Part shown: one piece after another, positions 8,472-16,294 of the stretch
Numbering within the stretch: position 1 is the first letter of the stretch
Layout: the number at the start of each line of letters is the position of its first letter
Assembly (NCBI RefSeq): GCF_047345415.1
Contig: NZ_JBLFEP010000005.1
Coordinates: 507,028 to 571,027, forward strand
Reading direction: 5' to 3'
DNA: 64,000 nucleotides
DNA from: Maribacter_C sp947494565
GTDB lineage: Bacteria > Bacteroidota > Bacteroidia > Flavobacteriales > Flavobacteriaceae
The notes under the pieces: generated by a model
The model's input: only the letters and a program-made list of their open reading frames with translations
Database searches by the model: none
Told to the model about the DNA's origin: nothing
Made by a program: the position numbers and the translations under genes

Positions 8472-9068
8472 TTATTCTACGGAAAGTTTGTCAAGGGCTT
8501 CTTTGTATTCCGCTTCCGAATTGGCGTTCAACAAAACGTTTGCGTTTTTGGGGAACACCAATTTTGTATCATGGTTGATCAGGAATTTTCTAGGGCAGGT
8601 ACCCACCCCGCTTTCCAAATAAACCAAAGAATCCTGAAAAGCGTGTGGTTCCCATATGGCGCACAATGGTTCAGGTAACGGGTTTTCCCTTAGTGCAAAA
8701 GCCGTAGCTTGCTTATTGTGGTCTCGTTCGGAAATCAATTCCCGCAGAGCCTCTACATCCATCAAGGGTAGGTCACAGGCCAAGACCAACCAGGCGGCTT
8801 CGGGATGTTTCTTATGTGCGGAAAGCAGCCCGTTATACGGCCCACGATACTCGTCTAAATCCACAATGGTCTGATATTCCGATGGTATCTCCGCTTCCTG
8901 TTCCGTTCGAATGCTCATAAAGGTCTCTTCACATACCTGTGTCAACAGTTGATACAAATGCTCACGCTGCGGCACTCCATGGTATTCGATCAATCCCTTA
9001 TCCATGCCCATTCGGGTGCTCTTTCCACCAGATAGGACAAGTCCATATAATTTAGCGTTTGAAGTCAT
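8472..9068 (-). CDS. mobA: Molybdenum cofactor guanylyltransferase MobA
   Basis: Transfers GMP from GTP to Mo-molybdopterin. The nucleotidyltransferase signature LVLSGGKSTRMGMDKGLIEY is near the N-terminus, DEYRGPYNGLLSA follows, and LVLACDLPLMD carries the metal-binding Asp. The frame extends to 9143, but the ATG at 9068 is chosen because GGAGGGCAGC just before it gives a good ribosome binding site and homologues begin here. It overlaps the end of moaC by 17 bases. Xanthine-dehydrogenase-family enzymes usually carry a cytidylated or sulfurated cofactor (MocA), so MobA next to such an enzyme suggests either broader NTP use or other client enzymes in the cell. Confidence 0.9.
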   Translation of the reverse strand: MTSNAKLYGLVLSGGKSTRMGMDKGLIEYHGVPQREHLYQLLTQVCEETFMSIRTEQEAEIPSEYQTIVDLDEYRGPYNGLLSAHKKHPEAAWLVLACDLPLMDVEALRELISERDHNKQATAFALRENPLPEPLCAIWEPHAFQDSLVYLESGVGTCPRKFLINHDTKLVFPKNANVLLNANSEAEYKEALDKLSVE

Positions 9069-9525
9069 GCTGCCCTCCCGTTTTTTGTTCCAATTGAATT
9101 TCGGAAATTTTGATGTCGTGTGACAGTGCTTTACACATATCATAAATAGTCAGGGCACTCACGGAGACGCCGGTCAGAGCTTCCATTTCTACTCCTGTTT
9201 GTTCCTTACATTTCACAAGGCACCTGATCTGCAGGGTATTATCTTCAGGGGTGATATCGATCTGTATCTTGGAAAGCCCGAGCTGATGGCAAAGGGGAAT
9301 CAACTCAGCTGTCTTCTTCACCGCTTGAATACCTGCAATGACCGCTGTTTGAATGATACTACCCTTATGGCCCAAAAAGTCTTGCGCAGCCAAAGTTTCA
9401 AAAACAGCTTTAGGGAACACCACTTTCCCCGAGGCAATCGCCGTCCTTGCACTTACCTTCTTTTCCGAAACATCGACCATCGAAGCCTTACCGGATTCGT
9501 CTATATGTGAAAGTTGCTTTGTCAT
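9052..9525 (-). CDS. moaC: Cyclic pyranopterin monophosphate synthase MoaC
   Basis: Acts after MoaA to convert 3',8-cyclo-GTP to cyclic pyranopterin monophosphate. The 157 residues match single-domain MoaC, not the MoaC-MoaB fusion seen in some Bacteroidota. Signatures are MVDVSEKKVSARTAIASG at the start, AVKKTAELIPLCHQLGLSKI, and the catalytic stretch GVEMEALTGVSVSALTIYDM. It lies between moaE (73-base gap upstream) and mobA (overlap downstream) in the minus-strand run. No MoaB/MogA gene is visible in the window. Confidence 0.95.
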   Translation of the reverse strand: MTKQLSHIDESGKASMVDVSEKKVSARTAIASGKVVFPKAVFETLAAQDFLGHKGSIIQTAVIAGIQAVKKTAELIPLCHQLGLSKIQIDITPEDNTLQIRCLVKCKEQTGVEMEALTGVSVSALTIYDMCKALSHDIKISEIQLEQKTGGQHDFKR

Positions 9526-9598
9526 ATTGATGTATTGCAGTTGTCGGGGTTATTGACTGGCTTAGCTAGCTCATCAAACTTGGCCGTTATGTGTCACT

Positions 9599-10018
9599 TC
9601 AAGGGTGTGCGGAAACCCAAACCGCTTTATTCTCGAATACCTCTTTCTTCCAAATTGGTACGGTTTCCTTTAAGGTATCTATCAGATAACGGCATGCTTC
9701 AAAACAAGCATCACGGTGGGCCGATGAAGCCCCAACCACTACCACGGGTTCCTCCACTTTTTTGAGTCCGACGGCATGGCGGATGATAACCTTGTTCAAT
9801 TTCCATTTTTCAAGCGCATCCGAAGCGATTTTATCCATCTCCTTAAGCGCCATTTTCTCATACGTTTCAAACTCTAGGGAGACGACAGCCTCACCTTGGG
9901 TAAACTCTCGTACCGTACCTACAAAAACACAAATACCTCCACTTTGTGCATCGGACAAGTCCGTGAACACTTGGGAAGTATCTATCGTCTGTACTATTTC
10001 TATTATCTTTCTATCCAC
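9599..10018 (-). CDS. moaE: Molybdopterin synthase catalytic subunit MoaE
   Basis: Large subunit of molybdopterin synthase, which uses MoaD thiocarboxylate to build the dithiolene. The 139 residues are of normal size. Motifs are GGICVFVGTVREFTQG, FETYEKMALKEMDKI, RHAVGLKKVEEPVVVV, SSAHRDACFEACRYLID and PIWKKE with the active-site lysines. The start codon is GTG, at 10018, inside the last codons of moaD (8-base overlap), so the two subunits are probably made by coupled translation in a fixed ratio. Confidence 0.95.
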   Translation of the reverse strand: MDRKIIEIVQTIDTSQVFTDLSDAQSGGICVFVGTVREFTQGEAVVSLEFETYEKMALKEMDKIASDALEKWKLNKVIIRHAVGLKKVEEPVVVVGASSAHRDACFEACRYLIDTLKETVPIWKKEVFENKAVWVSAHP

Positions 10019-10253
10019 CGCTCACAGGAGGAATAATGGCTATTTCATCATTCCTGTTTAAAGGTACATCATCTTGGGCATATTCACTATTCACGGCCAC
10101 CGCAAAAGAAGAAAGCTTCCCGAATTCGGGAAACTTTCTTACCATAAATTCTTTTAACTCTTGCACTGAATGGAATGCGTCGTCGTCAGACGAAATCCTT
10201 ATTTCCGATTGTCCAACGATATCCTTGGCAATTCCGAAAAGTAATATTTCCAT
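10011..10253 (-). CDS. moaD: Molybdopterin synthase sulfur carrier subunit MoaD
   Basis: Ubiquitin-fold sulfur carrier of about 80 residues. It ends in PPVSGG, the Gly-Gly tail that MoeB adenylates and that later carries the thiocarboxylate. The N-terminus MEILLFGIAKDIVG is typical. The frame also allows a TTG at 10259, but the ATG at 10253 fits homologues better and lies nine bases after the stop of the dehydrogenase gene, consistent with one operon. It overlaps moaE by eight bases. Confidence 0.93.
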   Translation of the reverse strand: MEILLFGIAKDIVGQSEIRISSDDDAFHSVQELKEFMVRKFPEFGKLSSFAVAVNSEYAQDDVPLNRNDEIAIIPPVSGG

Positions 10254-10259
10254 AGGCAA

Positions 10260-12557
10260 TTATCCCAGAATCGGTTTTGAATTCATATTATTCGCAAAGG
10301 GCTGTTTATATAGGCGATTGCCAGTTGCCTTCTTAATGGCAATGGCTACTGCTGCACCGGCCGGAGGCAATGTCGGTTCACCCAGACCCGTAGGACTCAA
10401 AGTGTTTTTAACGAAATGCGTCTCTACCACTGGTGTTTCATTCATTCGAATCAAACGGTATTTGTCATAGTTGTTACTGGTAGGCATACCATTTTCAAAT
10501 GCAAAGTCGCCATACATCGAATGTCCTACGCCATCTATGGCTCCGCCTTCAATTTGGTTTTTGGCCCCTAAGGGGTTAATGACAATACCACAATCCACAG
10601 CTACCGTAATTTTCTTGACCACAGGCTGATCTCCTTCCATCACTACATCGGCAACCTCAGCGACATGGGTGTTATGGCAATAGTAGGCGCATACTCCCTG
10701 AAAGACCCCCTCTTTGGGCTCTCTATACATCGACTTTTCAACAGCCAACTTCAGCACATCTTGCAGACGTTCCGCAGAATATTGGATTCGGTCGTCAGTT
10801 GTGCCTTTTACTTTCTCAAGTAAATCCAAGCGCATTTGTACCGGATCTTTTTCCGTTATTTCGGCAAGCTCATCTAAAAAGGCCTGTTCCGCGTAGGAAA
10901 GGAAGTTGGTATAGGGAGCACGCCACGCCCCGGTCGTAATATTACTGTTATAGTTGGCCACATCTACCTGATAGTTTTCAATGGCACCGGCAGGAAAGAA
11001 ATTCGGAATCAATCCATACATATTGCCATTTATCGCGGCCTCTTTTAGGCGATATCCGGTAATCTCCCCGTCTTTGATCGAGGCGGCAATACGATACTTG
11101 ATCGCTGGGCGATACACTCCGGTCATCATATCGTCTTCCCTGGTGGAGAACATCTTGACGGGTTTACCGATCTTATCCGAGATTTCCGCAGCCTCATAGA
11201 CAAAATCCCCATATAATCTTCTTCCGAAACCACCCCCCATTCGAGTCATTTCCAAGCGGATGTCTTTCTCATCCCTATTCAACATTTCGGCCACCGTAAC
11301 TGCCGCATCAGCGGGAGTTTGTACTGGGCCGACCAATAGAATCTTGGAGTCTTGCACATCGGCGAAGAAGTTCATCGGTTCCATCGTATTGTGCGGAAGA
11401 AAGGGAGACTCATAGGTGCGTTCCACCACTTTATCGGCCTGTCGAAACGCTTTTTTTACATCTCCATCCTTACGCAGGCTCTTAAACTCATTGCCATCGA
11501 GCAAATCGGTCAAAATCTTATCATGGGCTTGTGTATTCTCTAAGGGGGTAGCGTCTGACCATACCGCTTTCAAGGCTTTTTTTCCTTTAATGGCGGCCCA
11601 CGAATTTTCAGCAATGACCGCCACTTTATCCGTTGACGCCAATTTTGCCGTCCAATTGAGCTCCGTTTCCTCTTTGGTCAATAAGGCTTTAGCTTTCTCA
11701 CCGAACATAATGACATCGATTACACCTGGAATAGCTTTGGCCGCGGTATCGTCATAGGACTCCAGTACTTGTCCGAAAGCGGGTGGTCGTAGCACGGAGG
11801 CATAGACCATGCCTTCGGTCTTATAATCAAGTCCGAACAGGGGTTTTCCGGTAATGATCTCGTCAATATCCACATTGCCCACATCCGTACCGATTATCGT
11901 ATACTCACTGGGGTCTTTCAGTTTTATGGCTGCCGTGACGGCTTCGGATTTTTCATCCTTGAATTCGGGATTCTCGGATTTGCCTTCCTCCACCTCACCT
12001 TCCGATTCGGGAATCTGCAAAAGTGCAGCTTCCTTGACTACGTCTCCATAACCCAAAGTTTCACCTTTGGCATTGGTTATGACTCCTTGTTTGGCGGAAC
12101 ATTCAGAGGGGTCTACACCCCATCTTGCTGCAGCGGCGTTGACCAATAATTGTCGGGCCGTCGCTCCGGTTTGGCGTAGGGCATCCCATCCAAATCGGAT
12201 GGATTGGCTACCTCCTGCAACCTGGCGGGTATAGTTTTGCGTATCTAATATTCCTTGAACCACATTGACATTCTCCCAAGGCACATCAAGCTCCTCGGCG
12301 ATGATCATCGGCATGGATGTTTTAACGCCTTGTCCTATCTCCGGATTGGGTGAGAATATGGTTACCATACCTTCATCGGAAATCTTGATGAACGCATTAA
12401 AGTCATTGTAATTGAGTTTGGCAATATCGACCGGCATTTTCACAGTATCCTTACAGGCAGTGAAAAAATTAAAACCGATCAGCATTCCTCCACTAGCGAG
12501 CGAAGAAGTTCTTAAAAAAGACCTTCTGCTAAATTTCGTTGGTACTACAGTTGACAT
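10260..12557 (-). CDS. Xanthine dehydrogenase family molybdopterin-binding subunit (IorB/aldehyde oxidoreductase type)
   Basis: Large catalytic subunit (765 residues) of a molybdenum hydroxylase of the isoquinoline 1-oxidoreductase beta type. The N-terminus has a twin-arginine signal (SRRSFLRTSSLASGGMLIGF) followed by FFTAC, which could also be a lipobox, so the enzyme is exported folded by Tat. Family motifs include EIGQGVKTSMPMIIAEELD, GGSQSIRFGW, MGGGFGRRLYGDF (Mo-pterin contact), TGAWRAP and GLGEPTLPPAGAAVA near the C-terminus, with the Glu expected to be catalytic. Residues about 184-209 are an acidic low-complexity insert. It sits between its [2Fe-2S] partner and moaD. No FAD subunit is present, so electrons probably go to a cytochrome or other periplasmic carrier. 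The substrate is unknown. Confidence 0.9.
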   Translation of the reverse strand: MSTVVPTKFSRRSFLRTSSLASGGMLIGFNFFTACKDTVKMPVDIAKLNYNDFNAFIKISDEGMVTIFSPNPEIGQGVKTSMPMIIAEELDVPWENVNVVQGILDTQNYTRQVAGGSQSIRFGWDALRQTGATARQLLVNAAAARWGVDPSECSAKQGVITNAKGETLGYGDVVKEAALLQIPESEGEVEEGKSENPEFKDEKSEAVTAAIKLKDPSEYTIIGTDVGNVDIDEIITGKPLFGLDYKTEGMVYASVLRPPAFGQVLESYDDTAAKAIPGVIDVIMFGEKAKALLTKEETELNWTAKLASTDKVAVIAENSWAAIKGKKALKAVWSDATPLENTQAHDKILTDLLDGNEFKSLRKDGDVKKAFRQADKVVERTYESPFLPHNTMEPMNFFADVQDSKILLVGPVQTPADAAVTVAEMLNRDEKDIRLEMTRMGGGFGRRLYGDFVYEAAEISDKIGKPVKMFSTREDDMMTGVYRPAIKYRIAASIKDGEITGYRLKEAAINGNMYGLIPNFFPAGAIENYQVDVANYNSNITTGAWRAPYTNFLSYAEQAFLDELAEITEKDPVQMRLDLLEKVKGTTDDRIQYSAERLQDVLKLAVEKSMYREPKEGVFQGVCAYYCHNTHVAEVADVVMEGDQPVVKKITVAVDCGIVINPLGAKNQIEGGAIDGVGHSMYGDFAFENGMPTSNNYDKYRLIRMNETPVVETHFVKNTLSPTGLGEPTLPPAGAAVAIAIKKATGNRLYKQPFANNMNSKPILG

Positions 12558-12574
12558 GATTTTCGATTTTTAGG

Positions 12575-13039
12575 TTAGGCCATTTTTTTCTCAGCAGCTT
12601 TTGCAACTGCGGTCTCTATTCGATTGTACGAAGCACAACGGCAAATATTACCGTGCATAGCATTACGAATTTCTTCTTGCGACGGATTCGGATTCTTTTC
12701 CAGAAAAGCCGAGGCGGTCATGATCTGACCCGCTTGACAGTAACCACATTGTGGTACGTCGATTTCTTTCCACGCTTCTTGAACGGGGTGTGAACCGTCT
12801 TCCGACAATCCTTCAATAGTAGTGATCTCTTTGCCGTCTAATTGTGAAATTTGTAGTTGGCAACTTCGGGTAGCGTTTCCGTCAATATGAACGGTACAAG
12901 CACCGCATTGTCCTATTCCGCAACCGAACTTGGTTCCTACCATGTCCAATTGATCACGAAGAGCCCAGAGTAAGGGCGTGTCTTCCGCAGCCTCAATAGA
13001 TTGAGAACTGCCATTAATTTTTAGGGTGTACGTTGGCAT
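12575..13039 (-). CDS. [2Fe-2S] subunit of the molybdenum hydroxylase (IorA type)
   Basis: 154-residue electron-transfer subunit with two [2Fe-2S] clusters. The plant-ferredoxin-type cluster has Cys 40, 45, 48 and 60 (CGIGQCGAC then C). The second cluster has Cys 98, 101, 133 and 135 (CGYC and CRC). The size and motif spacing match IorA/CoxS-type small subunits. It has no signal peptide, so it is presumably carried out together with the Tat-tagged large subunit, whose gene starts 17 bases downstream. It is the first gene of the minus-strand cofactor run, so the promoter should lie in 13040-13125. Confidence 0.95.
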   Translation of the reverse strand: MPTYTLKINGSSQSIEAAEDTPLLWALRDQLDMVGTKFGCGIGQCGACTVHIDGNATRSCQLQISQLDGKEITTIEGLSEDGSHPVQEAWKEIDVPQCGYCQAGQIMTASAFLEKNPNPSQEEIRNAMHGNICRCASYNRIETAVAKAAEKKMA

Positions 13040-13053
13040 CTTCTTTATGTGTT

Positions 13054-13067
13054 GAATTTGTAAATTC
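13054..13067. promoter_or_regulatory. Short palindrome upstream of the molybdenum hydroxylase operon
   Basis: GAATTTGTAAATTC is a 6+6 palindrome with a two-base centre, 15 bases upstream of the ATG of the first operon gene. It could be an operator or part of the leader. The sequence is AT-rich and the site is unsupported by a second copy. Confidence 0.25.
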
Positions 13068-13120
13068 TATGCATTCCATTCCCAGTAATCGGCAAATGAC
13101 CTTAAGGAAGGGAGGGTCAA

Positions 13121-13151
13121 TTAAAAAAGCCCTTGCGTTACGCAAGAGCTT
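13121..13151 (-). terminator. Rho-independent terminator after the DUF6503 gene
   Basis: On the minus strand AAGC-T-CTTGCG pairs with CGCAAG-G-GCTT around a three-base loop (TAA), with one mismatch, and runs straight into a T-tract. It lies about 80 bases past the stop of the DUF6503-like gene and before the promoter region of the molybdenum hydroxylase operon, and so separates the two units. Confidence 0.75.
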
Positions 13152-13232
13152 CTAATTTACTGAAAAATAAGCACTCTATATTTTGAGGTACTTTTTTTAA
13201 CCTTTTTTTAAGTTAAAGGTTTGGTCGTTCAC

Positions 13233-14027
13233 CTAGTTCATGATTTTTGCCCCTTCAGGTTTGCTGAAAAAATCGGTTGATGGTGACACTTCATCAAAAG
13301 ACACGTTGTCAAAAACAAGGGGGTCGCGCGCATCCTTGATGGTTCTCCCCTCATACTCATACCAAGTCAGCGATTTTGGTACGAGCAGCCCATCGACCGT
13401 CATCCGATCATTATAGCGGATCCACCTTACGTTATCCGATTTTTCACCGCTCTTGAAGGTGACGGTATATCCTAACCAAACCATTTGAAAAGTATCCGGG
13501 TCATAGTGCAGAAAATACTCATCCTTTGCCGAAAGGCCCACTCCGTCTTCATAAGCGATTCGAATACCCGGGTACCTCTTGCCTTCGAATTCCAATGGTT
13601 CCGCGTCCTTATAAAAAATCCCCTCATCGGCGAATACGAAAGGCATGGCATAAAAGTAGAACATTAGGTTATGGTAAAAGACCGGATCGCCTTTGTACAT
13701 TCCCTCGGCATCTAAGAGCCAAATATCGTCACCCTGAGATCCCATCGAAATACCGGGCATCTCAATTTTTTCGTCTCTGGAATACAGTGCTATGGTATGT
13801 TTTTCCGTTTGATCCCCCTTGAGAATATCAAAGCTGAGCAACTGCTTGCTTTTCCAGGTATCAATTCCACCATGGGCGTCAAAAACCTTTTTGAGGGCTT
13901 CAGGATAAGGTGATATCTCTTCCTTGACAACCTCCTTGGTTGCTGTTTTTTCGGTTTTTGTCGATTCGGGAGCCTCTTTACAAGACATTCCCAAAATGAT
14001 GAATAGGGTTACCCATACTGATTTCAT
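13233..14027 (-). CDS. DUF6503-like lipoprotein
   Basis: 264-residue predicted lipoprotein (MKSVWVTLFIILGMSCKE, Cys as lipobox). After an acidic/Lys linker it reads LKKVFDAHGGIDTWKSKQLL, then FYFYAMPFVFADEGIFY, GIRIAYEDGVGLSAKDEYFL, HYDPDTFQMVWLGYTVTF and GLLVPKSLTWYEYEGR. This is the pattern of the LolA/LppX-like DUF6503 proteins of Bacteroidota. A second member is at 56050-56865. The frame opens at 14069, but the ATG at 14027 begins the signal peptide. The function is unknown; a lipid- or ligand-binding beta-cup is likely from the family look. Confidence 0.8.
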   Translation of the reverse strand: MKSVWVTLFIILGMSCKEAPESTKTEKTATKEVVKEEISPYPEALKKVFDAHGGIDTWKSKQLLSFDILKGDQTEKHTIALYSRDEKIEMPGISMGSQGDDIWLLDAEGMYKGDPVFYHNLMFYFYAMPFVFADEGIFYKDAEPLEFEGKRYPGIRIAYEDGVGLSAKDEYFLHYDPDTFQMVWLGYTVTFKSGEKSDNVRWIRYNDRMTVDGLLVPKSLTWYEYEGRTIKDARDPLVFDNVSFDEVSPSTDFFSKPEGAKIMN

Positions 14028-14050
14028 GTGCGTTGTTTTAGATTTTCGAC

Positions 14051-14083
14051 TTGGTCGGAACTGAAGCAATTAAATTACTTTTG
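14051..14083 (+). promoter_or_regulatory. Promoter of the TrmH-family gene, -7 box next to the ATG
   Basis: TACTTTTG at 14076-14083 matches the Bacteroidota -7 consensus TAnnTTTG, and TTG at 14051-14053 is at suitable spacing for the -33 element. The ATG at 14089 follows after five bases, so the predicted transcription start falls on or next to the start codon. Confidence 0.55.
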
Positions 14084-14088
14084 CATTC

Positions 14089-14898
14089 ATGGATGAAATT
14101 AAACAAATAAGCAGTCTTCAAAATCCGTGGGTCAAAAAAACCCTGTTGCTCAAGGAAAAATCGAGGGAACGGCGAAAAGAAGGCCTTTTTGTTTTGGAAG
14201 GAAGACGTGAATTGCAACTGGCCCTTGAAGGTGGCTTTGAACTACAAGCCCTGTTTTTTCACGAGGACATCATTTCAGAGGAGGAAGTATATCGGTTTTT
14301 GGAGGGAGCAAAAACAGCACCGACCGTGATTTCCATAACTAAGGAAGTATATCAAAAAATAGCGTATCGCGAGACTACCGAAGGTGTTTTGGCCATTGCT
14401 AAATCAAAGGAACAAAACCTGGATGCCCTAAGCTTTAAATCGGACACTCCACTGGTTTTAGTGGCCGAGGCCCCTGAAAAACCTGGAAATATAGGCGCTT
14501 TGCTGCGAACGGCGGATGCAGCAAATCTTGATGCCGTCATCATAGCAAATCCGAGAGGGGACCTATATAATCCGAATGTTATCAGGTCAAGCGTCGGTTG
14601 CATCTTTACCAATCAAATCGCGACCGGAACCACAGCTGAAGTCATTACATTTTTGAAAGGCAAAAACATCGATTTGTACAGTGCCGCACTGTCGGCGTCA
14701 ACACCCTACACAAAAATGGATTTCACGGATGCATCCGCCATCATAGTGGGCACGGAGGCCGCTGGACTTACAGATGAATGGCTACGGCATTCAAAAGCGA
14801 ACATTGTTATCCCCATGCGAGGAGAAATCGATTCGATGAATGTGTCTGTCTCTGCGGCAATCATTATATTTGAAGCCCTTCGACAAAGGGGGTTGTAA
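14089..14898 (+). CDS. TrmH/SpoU family RNA 2'-O-methyltransferase
   Basis: 269 residues with an N-terminal substrate-binding part (NPWVKKTLLLKEKSRERRKE, FVLEGRRELQLAL). The SpoU SAM-binding knot fold follows: motif 1 EKPGNIGALLRTADAANLDAV, motif 2 VGTEAAGLTDEWL, and motif 3 NIVIPMRGEIDSMNVSVSAA. It methylates ribose 2'-OH in rRNA or tRNA, and the exact target cannot be read from the sequence. It is divergent from the DUF6503 gene and runs toward the M48 peptidase gene 125 bases later. Confidence 0.92.
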   Translation: MDEIKQISSLQNPWVKKTLLLKEKSRERRKEGLFVLEGRRELQLALEGGFELQALFFHEDIISEEEVYRFLEGAKTAPTVISITKEVYQKIAYRETTEGVLAIAKSKEQNLDALSFKSDTPLVLVAEAPEKPGNIGALLRTADAANLDAVIIANPRGDLYNPNVIRSSVGCIFTNQIATGTTAEVITFLKGKNIDLYSAALSASTPYTKMDFTDASAIIVGTEAAGLTDEWLRHSKANIVIPMRGEIDSMNVSVSAAIIIFEALRQRGL

Positions 14899-15023
14899 CC
14901 AGCACCGACCGGTTTTGAAACGCCGAAATTGATTTGAAGCGAACTTATGATAAACAACCAATAGCGCACGTTAGTTCCGACCACTCGAAAAAAGAGTCAC
15001 ACCAAACCAGTAATATAGACATC

Positions 15024-16250
15024 TTGAATACCTTATCATACGTCATCATCGCAATTCTCGTGTTCCAGTTTTTAGTGGAAACGTTATTAGATTTCCTAAA
15101 TGCCAAAAAGTACGGCGACCCGATACCGCAAGCGTTAGAAGATGTATTTGATCCAGATGAATACCGTAAATCACAAGAATATCAAAAGACCAATTACCGC
15201 TTCGGACTGCTCAGCTCGTCCTTTTCCATAACGGTCACTCTGGCCTTTATACTATTTGGAGGATTTGAATGGGCAGATCAACTTGCCAGAAATATCAGCA
15301 GCAATACCATTGCAATCACCCTGGTTTTCTTTGGCATCATCACTATCGGAAGTGATATTCTTTCTACACCTTTTGCCTACTATCAAACCTTTGTTATCGA
15401 AGCCCGGTTCGGCTTCAACAAATCGACCCATAGCTTGTTTATAACGGATAAACTCAAAGGATGGATTATGATGGCTATTCTCGGAGGAGGAGTGATTACC
15501 TTGGCCATGTGGTTCTATCAATGGGCGGGCCCGAATTTCTGGTTGTACGTATGGGCACTGGTTACTGGCATTATCGTATTTATGAACCTATTTTATAGTA
15601 GATTGATCGTTCCACTGTTCAACAAACAGACTCCTTTGGAAGAGGGAAGTCTCAAAAGCAAGATCGAAGATTATGCGAATAAGGTCGGTTTTGAACTGCA
15701 ACACATTTTTGTCATCGATGGCTCAAAAAGATCAACGAAGGCCAATGCCTATTTTTCAGGATTCGGAAAGGAAAAGAGGGTCACCCTCTATGATACATTG
15801 ATCAAAGATCTTAGCGAGGAAGAAATCGTCGCCGTACTTGCCCATGAAGTAGGCCACTACAAACGCAAGCATATTATTTTCAATTTAACGGCCTCTATTC
15901 TAGTACTGGGTTTCACTCTTTTTATTCTATCGCTGTTTATCAACAATCCTGAGGTTTCCAGAGCCATAGGAGTTTCACAACCCAGCTTTCATGCGGCCCT
16001 TGTTGGTTTTGGACTTTTGTACAGTCCCATTTCGGAATTGACCTCTTTGGTCATGAACGCTCTTTCTCGAAAGTTTGAATATCAGGCCGATGATTATGCC
16101 AAGAACACTTTTGCAGCGGCCCCGTTGATCACTTCCCTTAAAAAGCTCTCTAAAAATAGCTTGAGTAATTTGACTCCCCATCCTGCTTACGTTTTCATGC
16201 ACTATTCGCATCCTCCGCTCATTCAGCGAATAAAGAACCTCATGGCCTAG
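15024..16250 (+). CDS. M48 family metallopeptidase (Ste24/CAAX protease type)
   Basis: Integral membrane zinc protease. The active site reads VAVLAHEVGHYKRKH (HExxH), and the third ligand region is KFEYQADDYA. Several membrane helices precede the catalytic part, and it ends in HPAYVFMHYSHPPLIQRIKNL, the conserved C-terminus of the family. No ATG precedes the first helix. The frame opens with TTG at 14934, but the TTG at 15024 (LNTLSYVIIAILVF) matches the usual start just before helix 1, and the 30 extra residues look non-conserved. The start is therefore uncertain. Its role is membrane protein quality control or peptide processing. Confidence 0.9.
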   Translation: MNTLSYVIIAILVFQFLVETLLDFLNAKKYGDPIPQALEDVFDPDEYRKSQEYQKTNYRFGLLSSSFSITVTLAFILFGGFEWADQLARNISSNTIAITLVFFGIITIGSDILSTPFAYYQTFVIEARFGFNKSTHSLFITDKLKGWIMMAILGGGVITLAMWFYQWAGPNFWLYVWALVTGIIVFMNLFYSRLIVPLFNKQTPLEEGSLKSKIEDYANKVGFELQHIFVIDGSKRSTKANAYFSGFGKEKRVTLYDTLIKDLSEEEIVAVLAHEVGHYKRKHIIFNLTASILVLGFTLFILSLFINNPEVSRAIGVSQPSFHAALVGFGLLYSPISELTSLVMNALSRKFEYQADDYAKNTFAAAPLITSLKKLSKNSLSNLTPHPAYVFMHYSHPPLIQRIKNLMA

Positions 16251-16294
16251 TTTTTGTTGTGTAGTCAGTTCGTTTGTGGTATTTTTAATATACA

